From: a virus
Virus record (IMG/VR): IMGVR_UViG_3300045996_000216
Coordinates: 1-32,630 of that record
Length of the DNA: 32,630 bases
Reading direction: 5' to 3' (one strand)
A program made the translations under genes and the position numbers. The notes under the pieces were generated by a model. That model was not told the DNA's origin. It saw only the letters and a program-made list of their open reading frames with translations, and made no database searches. Numbering within the stretch: position 1 is the stretch's first letter; the number at the start of each line of letters is the position of its first letter. This document shows, in pieces, positions 1 through 5,197 of the stretch.

Positions 1-2
1 GC

Positions 3-164
3 GACCACCGGCACGACTACGTGATTAAGCGGGAATGGCTGGACAGCCTGCTGCCAGAGGATCGTGGCCGCATCGCCGCCGTCTTTGAGGACCGCGACAG
101 CGTAGTGCAGATGTGGCGTGACGCTGGACTGACCTGTTATCAGGTCGCTCCCGGCGCGTTCTAA
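3..164 (+). CDS. C-terminal end of a polynucleotide kinase / HAD phosphatase-like protein (partial)
   Basis: Only the last 53 codons lie in the window; the gene starts before position 1. The frame ending at TAA 162-164 encodes a tail containing FEDRDSVVQMWRDAGLTCYQ and ends VAPGAF. This matches, from memory, the end of the HAD phosphatase domain of phage T4 PseT-type polynucleotide kinase/3'-phosphatases, where a DDR-x2-VV-x-MWR-x2-GL-x-C-x-QV pattern recurs. Such enzymes repair RNA or DNA ends (3'-phosphate removal, 5'-phosphorylation). Here D or E residues around FEDRD would belong to the acidic HAD site. The family call is fairly firm; whether a kinase domain precedes it cannot be seen. 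It heads the visible part of the early operon, 14 bases before the next gene. An end-healing enzyme may be relevant to the ribozyme at 4867-4943, whose product would carry a 5'-OH. Confidence 0.7.
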   Translation, partial: DHRHDYVIKREWLDSLLPEDRGRIAAVFEDRDSVVQMWRDAGLTCYQVAPGAF

Positions 165-178
165 CCCGGAGACAAAAC

Positions 179-448
179 ATGATCCCCGCTCTTTCCCTTG
201 ACGCCAGCGACGAGACGGATTCTCCGGCACCTGAGTTTTGCAGATCGGAAGCTCAGCAGCCTGACCGACTGATTCCCGACACCTTGTCGGACATGACCGA
301 CTCGGCTGTACGCAAGCTGGAGCAGCTCTGCTACGCGCAATTCCAGATCGCCACCACCAACGCTGACAAGGCGGATTGGATTCACAACCTGGCCGCTTGC
401 ATGGTGGAACTGCACAAGCGCGGCCTTTCCATAGGAGCCAAAGCATGA
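179..448 (+). CDS. small phage protein of unknown function (89 aa)
   Basis: The ATG at 179 follows a GGAG ribosome site (CCCGGAGACAAAAC). The protein has an acidic, Pro/Ser-rich first third and a predicted helical second half with KLEQLCYAQFQIA and ADWIHNLAACMVELHKRG. There is no signal peptide, membrane segment or catalytic motif that I recognise. The stop overlaps the next start (ATGA at 445-448), so it is translationally coupled to the HTH protein. I recognise no family; it is a small early-operon protein typical of temperate phages. Confidence 0.7.
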   Translation: MIPALSLDASDETDSPAPEFCRSEAQQPDRLIPDTLSDMTDSAVRKLEQLCYAQFQIATTNADKADWIHNLAACMVELHKRGLSIGAKA

Positions 449-666
449 AAACTCAGTACGACGCCATCGGTTCTCTGCTCAAGCGCAAGAAGGGCGCGAC
501 CGCTGCGGAGCTGATCGCCGCAACCATGTCCACCGCCGTCCACAAGAGGATGAGCGAGATGCGGGAGCGCGGCTGGCGCATCACCCGCGAGGCCATCGAC
601 GGCAAGCCATATGGGCGGTACTTCGGCTGCCCGCCTGATCGCGCAGCCAACGCCAACTACTTCTAA
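445..666 (+). CDS. small helix-turn-helix protein (HTH_39-like)
   Basis: A 73-aa protein beginning at the ATG that overlaps the upstream stop. Longer in-frame starts exist upstream, but the ATG at 445 has the coupled position and a GGAG site at 434-437. The sequence is almost entirely one winged-helix unit: YDAIGSLLKRKKGATAAELI is the first helix pair, STAVHKRMSEMRERG the recognition region, and WRITREAIDGKPYGRYFG the wing. This is the pattern of the short phage HTH_39 proteins, so DNA binding is likely. The target is unknown. It sits in the early operon with other small regulators. Confidence 0.72.
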   Translation: MKTQYDAIGSLLKRKKGATAAELIAATMSTAVHKRMSEMRERGWRITREAIDGKPYGRYFGCPPDRAANANYF

Positions 667-677
667 GGAAAACCGCA

Positions 678-896
678 ATGAGTATTGAGCTTGAAAAAGG
701 CATTCCGATCCCGGAGAAGGCGTTCGCCAAGAGCGGCCTGCTCCAGACGCTTAGGACCATGGAAATCGGCGACTCATTCGTCTGGCCGAAGGCCAAGCGG
801 GGAGGCTTGCCGACCTACTTTAGGCAGGTCCACAACGCCAAGTTCACCAGCCGCACCATCGACAACGACAGCGTTCGCGTCTGGCGCACGGAGTAG
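678..896 (+). CDS. small phage protein of unknown function (72 aa)
   Basis: The ATG at 678 lies behind AAGGAAAACCGCA, a good ribosome site. The protein starts MSIELEKGIPIPEK and has an IGDSF pattern followed by a basic stretch and a C-terminal RVWRTE. The order (short basic-hydrophobic N-terminus, then a beta-rich core) resembles small early proteins of many Burkholderia and Pseudomonas phages, but I cannot name a function. Only two bases separate it from the GIY-YIG gene, so the two are co-translated. Confidence 0.65.
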   Translation: MSIELEKGIPIPEKAFAKSGLLQTLRTMEIGDSFVWPKAKRGGLPTYFRQVHNAKFTSRTIDNDSVRVWRTE

Positions 897-898
897 AA

Positions 899-1294
899 AT
901 GGCCCATGGGTTCGTCTACTGCATCGACAACTATCTGGCTATGCCGGGCCTTTACAAGATCGGGCACACGCACAAGTCACCGCACCAGCGGGCCGAGGAA
1001 CTGTCCACAACCGGCGTCCCGCACCCGTTCACGGTCGTTGGCTACATCGACATTGAAAACCCGGATGTGTGGGAGCGGCGCTTTCACAAGTACCTGGAGG
1101 AATACCGCTGCAACACGCGCCGGGAGTTCTTCAAGGCTCCCATGAGCGTGATAGCGCCGCTGTTCCTGTTCAACGAATACAAGAACGGCCTTGTTGACAT
1201 CGACTTCTACCCGGCCTTGTACGTTGAGACGCGGAGCACTGAAGAACCGGCAAATCCTTACCTGACGAACGACTGGCTTAACGCCGAACCCTGA
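899..1294 (+). CDS. GIY-YIG-type T5orf172/MUG113 domain protein
   Basis: A 131-aa protein. The N-terminus GFVYCID (residues 4-10) and GLYKIGHT (about 18-25) form the two strands of a GIY-YIG-like nuclease fold in its T5orf172/MUG113 variant. Family-typical elements follow: QRAEELSTTGVPHPF (about 31-45), WERRFHKYLEEYR and REFF. Members are found in phages and in eukaryotic Mug113 proteins. The biochemical activity is poorly defined; DNA nicking or binding is assumed from the fold. The stop overlaps the next ATG (TGATG at 1292-1296). It may be a free-standing homing-type or host-DNA-directed nuclease, or it may have a replication role given its position just before the initiator-like gene. Confidence 0.78.
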   Translation: MAHGFVYCIDNYLAMPGLYKIGHTHKSPHQRAEELSTTGVPHPFTVVGYIDIENPDVWERRFHKYLEEYRCNTRREFFKAPMSVIAPLFLFNEYKNGLVDIDFYPALYVETRSTEEPANPYLTNDWLNAEP

Positions 1295-2157
1295 TGGCAC
1301 GCGCACGGAACATCAAGCCAGGTCTTTTCAAGAACGAGGTTCTTGGCGTGGCCGACCCGCTCTACACCCTGCTGTTTGAGGGCTTGTGGCTGCTGGCCGA
1401 CCGGGAGGGCCGTCTTGAGGACAGGCCCCTCCGGATCAAGGCCGAACTGTTCCCGTACCGCGATGGGGTGAATGTTGCGTCCATGTTGAGTTGGCTGGAG
1501 GGCGAGGGATTCATCCGTCGCTACCAAGCAAACGGATTGGCGCTCATCCAGATCGTGGCGTTCTCAAAGCACCAGACCCCCCATGGCACGGAGAAAGACA
1601 GTGACCACCCCGACGAGAACGGTATGCACACCGTCCACGTTCGGGGAAAGAACGGATACGCAACTGGCGAAGTGTCGTTAGTTAACAGGTCTTTAACTGT
1701 TAAGGCACCAGAGCCTAACCCCCTGACTCCTGATACCGGATTCCTGATTCCTGATAGCGGATACACCGCACCCCCGGCTGCGCCGGTTCCCGCATCCAAG
1801 CCGAAGAAGCAATCCAAAACCATGATCCCCGCCGACTTCGGAATCTCGGAGCGCGTGCGGAAGTGGGCTGATGGCAAGGGGTACGGGCAGCTTGAGCAGC
1901 ACCTGGAGGCATTCATCGCCAAGTGCAAAGCCAAGGCTTACGAGAACGTGAGCTGGGACGACGCCTTCATGGAGGCCATTCGGGAGGATTGGGCCAAGTT
2001 GCGCGGCAAGACGGTCAACGGCTCGGCCCCTCCCGCCGAAGCCAGGCACTACGAAACCGCCGAAGAGACGGCACGGAAGCTCAAAGCAAACGAGAGCAAC
2101 ACCCGCTCGATTCCCGCTGAGGTCCGCGACTTCGCACGAAAGCTCAAGACAGCATGA
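1294..2157 (+). CDS. phage replication-initiator-like protein with N-terminal winged helix
   Basis: A 287-aa protein. Residues 1-110 carry the pattern ARARNIKPGLFKNE, LFEGLWLLADREGRLEDRP, GEGFIRRY and FSKHQTPH. This is the winged-helix N-terminus found in many phage replication proteins of the O/DnaD-like group. A disordered Pro/Thr/Ser linker follows (about 135-172) with repeated units ending in LTPDTGFLIPDSGY. The C-terminal block (about 175-240) has ERVRKWADGKGY and NVSWDDAFMEAIREDWAKLR, probably a helicase-loader or partner contact domain. The role is inferred from family and operon position; no ATPase motif is present. The DNA of the linker contains an AT-rich inverted repeat and direct repeats described separately as a possible origin, as in lambda O. 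It overlaps the neighbours on both sides. Confidence 0.72.
   Translation: MARARNIKPGLFKNEVLGVADPLYTLLFEGLWLLADREGRLEDRPLRIKAELFPYRDGVNVASMLSWLEGEGFIRRYQANGLALIQIVAFSKHQTPHGTEKDSDHPDENGMHTVHVRGKNGYATGEVSLVNRSLTVKAPEPNPLTPDTGFLIPDSGYTAPPAAPVPASKPKKQSKTMIPADFGISERVRKWADGKGYGQLEQHLEAFIAKCKAKAYENVSWDDAFMEAIREDWAKLRGKTVNGSAPPAEARHYETAEETARKLKANESNTRSIPAEVRDFARKLKTA
1674..1763 (+). other. possible replication origin inside the initiator-like gene
   Basis: Within GC-rich coding DNA there is an AT-rich patch with the inverted repeat TTAACAG-N8-CTGTTAA (1682-1688 and 1697-1703). Tandem repeats follow: CCTGATACCGGATT (1729-1742), CCTGATT (1743-1749) and CCTGATAGCGGATA (1750-1763). In lambda the origin lies inside gene O and has iterons beside an AT-rich segment, so the arrangement is suggestive. 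The repeats also encode a low-complexity protein linker, which could be the only reason for them. Confidence 0.3.
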
Positions 2158-2360
2158 AGACCCTAATCATCATCGAGGTGGAGCACCGCAAGCCGCTCCC
2201 GTTTCTGGCAAACATGATTGCAGGACGCGCTTACACGATTGACGGCGTCACCAACGCCAGCCCGTTCCGCTCCCCTGGCGCTGGGCAGGAGATGAGCGAG
2301 CAAGCCGGATTCACCCTTGACGAACTGCGCCTTGGTGCATCTGACGTGGTGCGGACATGA
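2154..2360 (+). CDS. small phage protein of unknown function (68 aa)
   Basis: Starts at an ATG overlapping the upstream stop (ATGA). The protein begins MKTLIIIEVEHRKPLPFLA and ends in LRLGASDVVRT, a small alpha/beta-looking protein with no motif I recognise. It overlaps the next start by four bases. Gene status rests on the coupled start, preserved spacing and position within an unbroken early operon. Confidence 0.6.
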   Translation: MKTLIIIEVEHRKPLPFLANMIAGRAYTIDGVTNASPFRSPGAGQEMSEQAGFTLDELRLGASDVVRT

Positions 2361-2539
2361 GCCGTTGGGACGCGATCTGGGCTCATCTTCGCTGGGTCTA
2401 TGACCACGCGGGGAAAGCCTATGCCGTGTCCGCTGCTGGCTGGTACGAGAAGAACGAGCCGTGGTGCCTTGCCGGGATGCAGGAGAAGGTACGCAGGGCT
2501 ATCGACAAAAAGGAAGCCGAGCATGGTCAGCCTTCTTGA
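2357..2539 (+). CDS. small phage protein of unknown function (60 aa)
   Basis: Coupled ATG at 2357 (ATGA overlap). Trp-rich N-terminus (SRWDAIWAHLRWVYDHAG) followed by a charged C-terminal helix with KVRRAIDKKEAEHG. No membrane segment. Its 3' end overlaps the next small gene by 17 bases. Function unknown. Confidence 0.55.
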   Translation: MSRWDAIWAHLRWVYDHAGKAYAVSAAGWYEKNEPWCLAGMQEKVRRAIDKKEAEHGQPS

Positions 2540-2675
2540 AGACACCAAGCCTGCCAAGCCTCGCCTGTGGCTGTATCGAGGTTGGTGGAGGTGTGGGAGA
2601 TTGGCTGAGTCCTCCATGACTTGGGCCTGTGGACCTACCCCGCGTGCTGCTTATGAGAACTGGAGCAGGAAGTGA
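2523..2675 (+). CDS. short conserved-type phage protein (50 aa), Trp-rich
   Basis: ATG at 2523 in a different frame from the previous gene, ending TGA 2673-2675. It encodes MVSLLEDTKPAKPRLWLYRG, then WWRCGRLAESSMTWACGPTP, then RAAYENWSRK. The pattern RLWLYRGWWRC...G-x-TP-x-AY-x-NW recurs, in my recollection, in very small proteins beside ninB in lambdoid and Burkholderia phages. The next gene starts inside its last codons (AGTGA). Function unknown. Confidence 0.6.
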   Translation: MVSLLEDTKPAKPRLWLYRGWWRCGRLAESSMTWACGPTPRAAYENWSRK

Positions 2676-2986
2676 GCGCAGTCATGGAACGCCCCCGCCG
2701 GACGCTAGACCAGAACGCGAAGTTCCATGTCGTGATCGAGGAAATCGCGGAGCAAGCCTCGCACCTTGGATCGAAGTGGGACGCGGAGAGCTGGAAGCGC
2801 CTGTTGCTGGACGCCTTCGCTAAAGAGACGAAGCGACCAAGGGGAAAGGTCATCCCCAACCTGACCGGGGATGGAGTGGTGGAGATTGGATTGCAGTCCC
2901 GCAAGTTCACCAAGCAGGACGCTAGTGAGTTTGTGGAGTGGCTGCACGCCTGGGCGGCGACTAACGGGGTGGAGTTGAGCCAGTAA
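2672..2986 (+). CDS. ninB: NinB (Orf-family) recombination protein
   Basis: 104 residues. Family features are RRTLDQNAKFHVVIEEIAEQ (about 9-28), the central SKWDAESWKRLLLDAF, GDGVVEIGLQSRKFTK and DASEFVEWLHAWAATNGVEL. NinB of lambda (Orf) is a recombination mediator that binds single-stranded DNA and can replace RecFOR. At 104 aa this copy is shorter than lambda's roughly 146 aa, with a shortened middle. The start is either GTG 2672 (coupled to the upstream stop, GGAG six bases before) or ATG 2684; I chose GTG for the coupling. It is followed directly by ninG, the usual nin-region pairing. Confidence 0.82.
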   Translation: MSAVMERPRRTLDQNAKFHVVIEEIAEQASHLGSKWDAESWKRLLLDAFAKETKRPRGKVIPNLTGDGVVEIGLQSRKFTKQDASEFVEWLHAWAATNGVELSQ

Positions 2987-3567
2987 TGCTCCGTCGCACC
3001 CGCTGCCCGATGTGCAAGGCAAAGCTCCTAGAGGGGCAAAGGATTCACCCTGATTGCATCGATGGATGGGCCGAAAGACAAGCCGCCAAAGCCAAAGCCG
3101 CCGCCATCAAGGCCGACGCCAAAAGACGAAAGGTGGACAGGGCGACGGACAGAGCAAGGCGCAGGGCGCTGGAGACGATTCCAGAACTGATTAAGGCAGC
3201 ACAGAAGGAATTCAATGCGTACATCCGACAAAGAGACAAAGGCCAGCCCTGCATCTGCTGCGGACGATCTCTTAATGATGCGGGGGTTGGCGGGGCTTTT
3301 GACTGCGGACATTACAGAAGTGTTGGATCTGCTTCGCACCTCAGATTCAACGAGCTTAACGCCAACGGCCAGACAAAACATTGCAACCGCTATGGAGCTG
3401 GTCGGGCGGTTGACTATCGAATTGGTCTTATTGCGCGAGTCGGTCTTGAAGCAGTTGAAGCCCTAGAGAACGACAACACCCCCCACAAGTGGACCGCCGA
3501 CGAACTTAGGTCTATCCGCGAAACCTACAAGCAAAAGCGCAAACAGCTAGAGAAGGAACAAGAGTGA
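2986..3567 (+). CDS. ninG: NinG-family recombination protein
   Basis: 193 aa, near the usual family length of about 200. It has an N-terminal zinc ribbon (C7, C10 with H21, C24), a long basic Ala/Lys helix (about residues 33-65), then ELIKAAQKEFNAYIRQRDKG. A second metal site follows in CICCGRSL and GGAFDCGHYRS, an HNH/recombination-nuclease-like core, and then NELNANGQTKHCNRYGAG. NinG (lambda Rap) resolves branched recombination intermediates; whether this homologue has the same activity is inference. The ATG overlaps the ninB stop (TAATG) and the 3' end overlaps the next GTG start. Confidence 0.9.
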   Translation: MLRRTRCPMCKAKLLEGQRIHPDCIDGWAERQAAKAKAAAIKADAKRRKVDRATDRARRRALETIPELIKAAQKEFNAYIRQRDKGQPCICCGRSLNDAGVGGAFDCGHYRSVGSASHLRFNELNANGQTKHCNRYGAGRAVDYRIGLIARVGLEAVEALENDNTPHKWTADELRSIRETYKQKRKQLEKEQE

Positions 3568-3821
3568 GCTACAGACCCCGAACAGGAAACGTCAAAGCAG
3601 CATGGCTGCTGATGCTCAGTGAAGGAGGCCGCTGGTCCTCCAAGGAAATCTCCACCCGTCTGGGCAAAGACCTTCACTCCCACCTGTACCGCATGACGGA
3701 GCAGGGTTATGTCTCCCGCTACCCCTCCAGCGAGGACGAGCCGGTGCAGTTTGGCGTCACGAACGATTGCAAGGTGCCTCTGGGCGTAACTGTGCGCGAA
3801 TTGATGGAGGCGCAAGGGTAA
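3564..3821 (+). CDS. winged-helix DNA-binding protein, probable
   Basis: GTG start at 3564 coupled to the ninG stop (GTGA). The 85-aa product has NVKAAWLLMLSEGGRWSSKE, ISTRLGKDLHSHLYRMTEQG and YVSRYPS, the three helices plus wing of a small wHTH domain. The C-terminus contains VPLGVTVRELMEAQG. It resembles the following gene in architecture, although the two sequences differ. A regulator in the early operon is the likely role; the target is unknown. Confidence 0.62.
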   Translation: MSYRPRTGNVKAAWLLMLSEGGRWSSKEISTRLGKDLHSHLYRMTEQGYVSRYPSSEDEPVQFGVTNDCKVPLGVTVRELMEAQG

Positions 3822-4171
3822 TGGCACCGCCCCAAGGTAAGAAGCAAGTCAAGCTCAATGCGGTCATGTTCTCCATCATGTTGGAGGACTTGCTTCGCGG
3901 CCCCTGCACGGCTCAAGAGATAGCCGACTCAAGCGGGATGGCTCTCCTGACCACCCAGAAGACCCTGCGCGCCATGTACCGCCGTGGGGTAGTCCATATA
4001 TCAGGCTGGGAACTGGACGCGGCTGGACGGTGCACGGTTCGGGTATTCGCACTCGGAGAGGGTAAGGACGCCCGCAAACCGATCAAGCGCCGCTCTGAGT
4101 TGAACCGCAAGTACAGAGCGAACAGGGTAATGCGCGAGGCGCAGACAGCCTTTTCCAGCCAGTTGGCCTGA
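3821..4171 (+). CDS. winged-helix DNA-binding protein, probable
   Basis: 116 aa from the ATG that overlaps the preceding stop (TAATG); an upstream in-frame ATG at 3767 lies inside the previous gene and is less likely. Residues 13-65 form a wHTH: VMFSIMLEDLLRGPCTAQEI, ADSSGMALLTTQKTLRAMYR and RGVVHISGWE. A basic tail with KPIKRRSELNRKYRANR follows. DNA binding is expected. It lies just before the zinc-binding antiterminator-like gene and could take part in the early/late switch. Confidence 0.62.
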   Translation: MAPPQGKKQVKLNAVMFSIMLEDLLRGPCTAQEIADSSGMALLTTQKTLRAMYRRGVVHISGWELDAAGRCTVRVFALGEGKDARKPIKRRSELNRKYRANRVMREAQTAFSSQLA

Positions 4172-4195
4172 CAACTACAAGAGAGGGGCAGAGGA

Positions 4196-4711
4196 ATGAG
4201 AATCACGGAACGTTACGCCCAAGCGGTCAACTCGGACAACCTCACGGTGGACGAGCGGACGACCTTCTCAGATACGGATGTTCTGGGAGCATCTGGGCTG
4301 GCAGCAAAGAACGGGCACGCCCTAGGAATCGCCCTGACCCGCCTGTTTGCCGATGGCAAGCCCGGCCCGGTGGTGGTGGAGCTGACGGAGATGGCCTTTA
4401 AGCGCTCCCGCACCCTTCGGCTGAAGTTCTCCCGTGTGGAGGCCGAAGACTTGTCTAAGGCTGTTTTGGCATATTACCGGCACGGCATCTGCTTGCCCTG
4501 CGGAGGGACGGGGTACACGGTCATCAAGGACACCCCGATCCAAGGGGATGAGTGCTCCCACTGCCTAGCCACGGGGAAACTGAACTTCGACCGCCAATTC
4601 CCCCATGAAACGCTCGACCTGGCCCGGTGGTTGTCACAGGAGATAGACCGGGCACAGGCTGCGGCAGGTAGTGCGGCTATGGCGATGCTGGCTCCCCGGA
4701 TGGAGCTTTGA
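4196..4711 (+). CDS. zinc-binding phage regulator, candidate Q-type late antiterminator
   Basis: 171 aa. ATG 4196 follows GAGAGGGGCAGAGGA. The diagnostic part is a pair of Cys motifs, CLPCGGTGY (about residues 100-108) and CSHCLATGK (about 120-128). Each has the CxxC-x-G/T-x-G shape of a DnaJ-like zinc finger, as also seen in one class of phage Q antiterminators. The upstream helical region contains RTLRLKFSRVEAEDLSKAVL. It is the last gene of the early operon and is followed by a promoter-like site, a long non-coding leader and a terminator, the exact position of Q in lambdoid phages. The late-regulator role is therefore inferred mostly from position; a zinc-binding protein of other function is possible. 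Confidence 0.5.
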   Translation: MRITERYAQAVNSDNLTVDERTTFSDTDVLGASGLAAKNGHALGIALTRLFADGKPGPVVVELTEMAFKRSRTLRLKFSRVEAEDLSKAVLAYYRHGICLPCGGTGYTVIKDTPIQGDECSHCLATGKLNFDRQFPHETLDLARWLSQEIDRAQAAAGSAAMAMLAPRMEL

Positions 4712-4726
4712 CCTGACGAACGGTAC

Positions 4727-4756
4727 TTGGCGTAGGGGAATTATTTAGTGTAGGAT
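4727..4756 (+). promoter_or_regulatory. candidate late promoter (pR'-like)
   Basis: TTGGCG (4727-4732) and TAGGAT (4751-4756) with an 18-base spacer sit right after the last early gene. Transcription from here would start near 4763 and produce a leader of about 435 bases before the first late start codon. The hexamers are only moderate matches to sigma-70; the location is the main support. Confidence 0.3.
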
Positions 4757-4866
4757 GCGCGGACCTACAAAGTGACGGGCGTTCCGTCGAAAATAATTGG
4801 GGCCTGTCAGTGGGACAGGTGCCTTTAAAAGTCGTGTGTCCCCGGATCGGTACATGGGATAGCTAG

Positions 4867-4943
4867 CCCGACAACTAAACGACTGATGATCGCCTGAGAT
4901 GGCGTGAAACTCGGAAGAGTCTCGTGGAGCCCTCCAAGTCGGG
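4867..4943 (+). ncRNA. hammerhead self-cleaving ribozyme, type I (stem I open)
   Basis: The conserved core is complete. CTGATGA (4883-4889, C3-A9) is followed by stem II CGCC/GGCG (4891-4894, 4901-4904) with loop TGAGAT, then GAA (4906-4908, G12-A14). Stem III ACTC/GAGT (4909-4912, 4917-4920) is capped by a GGAA tetraloop. C17 is at 4921, giving a GTC cleavage triplet. Stem I begins TCGT (4922-4925) pairing with ACGA (4879-4882), continues through an asymmetric internal loop and closes with GTCGGG (4938-4943) on CCCGAC (4867-4872). The base of stem II has T4890 opposite T4905 where a G-C pair is usual. Cleavage is predicted between 4921 and 4922, leaving a 2',3'-cyclic phosphate upstream and a 5'-OH on the late mRNA. 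The six-base loop II facing a stem I internal loop is the usual arrangement for the activating loop-loop contact. Activity itself is inference. Confidence 0.85.
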
Positions 4944-5161
4944 GAATAACTGAGGGCATATGCCGATCGGACAGCCGGGAAAGACCGGCACCAACACAAA
5001 GGGATCGCTTCGGCGGGCCTTTCGCTTTTCTGGCGCCCGCCACCCCAGCACGGGGGAAGCTCGTTAGACACCATTAGGGGGACGCCGCTCGCGCAGCACA
5101 GTCCTGCCACCTCGTCACAGAGCTTCCCCGGCATATTGCCGTTCCACTATCGGAACTTCAC

Positions 5162-5188
5162 AGCCCTCCTAGCGAGGGCTTTTTATTT
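5162..5188 (+). terminator. intrinsic terminator at the end of the late leader
   Basis: AGCCCTC (5162-5168), loop CTAGC, GAGGGCT (5174-5180), then TTTTATTT. It lies between the structured leader and the first late start codon, so late expression must pass it. This is the arrangement of lambda tR', read through under Q control. Its last bases merge into the GGAG ribosome site of the tailspike gene. Confidence 0.85.
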
Positions 5189-5197
5189 GGAGCCTCC

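Larger units (their letters stand above)
4763..5188 (+). ncRNA. structured non-coding late leader
   Basis: No gene that I can support lies between 4712 and 5197. The strand is unusually rich in complementary segments: CCTGTC/GACAGG (4803-4808, 4814-4819); GATCGG/CCGATC (4845-4850, 4963-4968), which encloses the hammerhead; the hammerhead itself (4867-4943); the palindrome GGCATATGCC (4955-4964); GCCGG/CCGGC (4974-4978, 4985-4989); GGGGAAGCTC/GAGCTTCCCC (5053-5062, 5120-5129, ten perfect pairs); GGCA-TAT-TGCC near 5130-5140; GTTCC/GGAAC shortly after; and the terminator at 5162-5188. I read it as the untranslated leader of the late transcript. Lambda's pR' leader (6S RNA, 194 nt) is the nearest known parallel in position. 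Confidence 0.55.

Noticed and set aside
4763-5188. Group I or group II intron in the leader
   Set aside because: No P/Q/R/S or domain V consensus could be placed, the flanks do not form a split gene, and the hammerhead explains the best-conserved-looking part.
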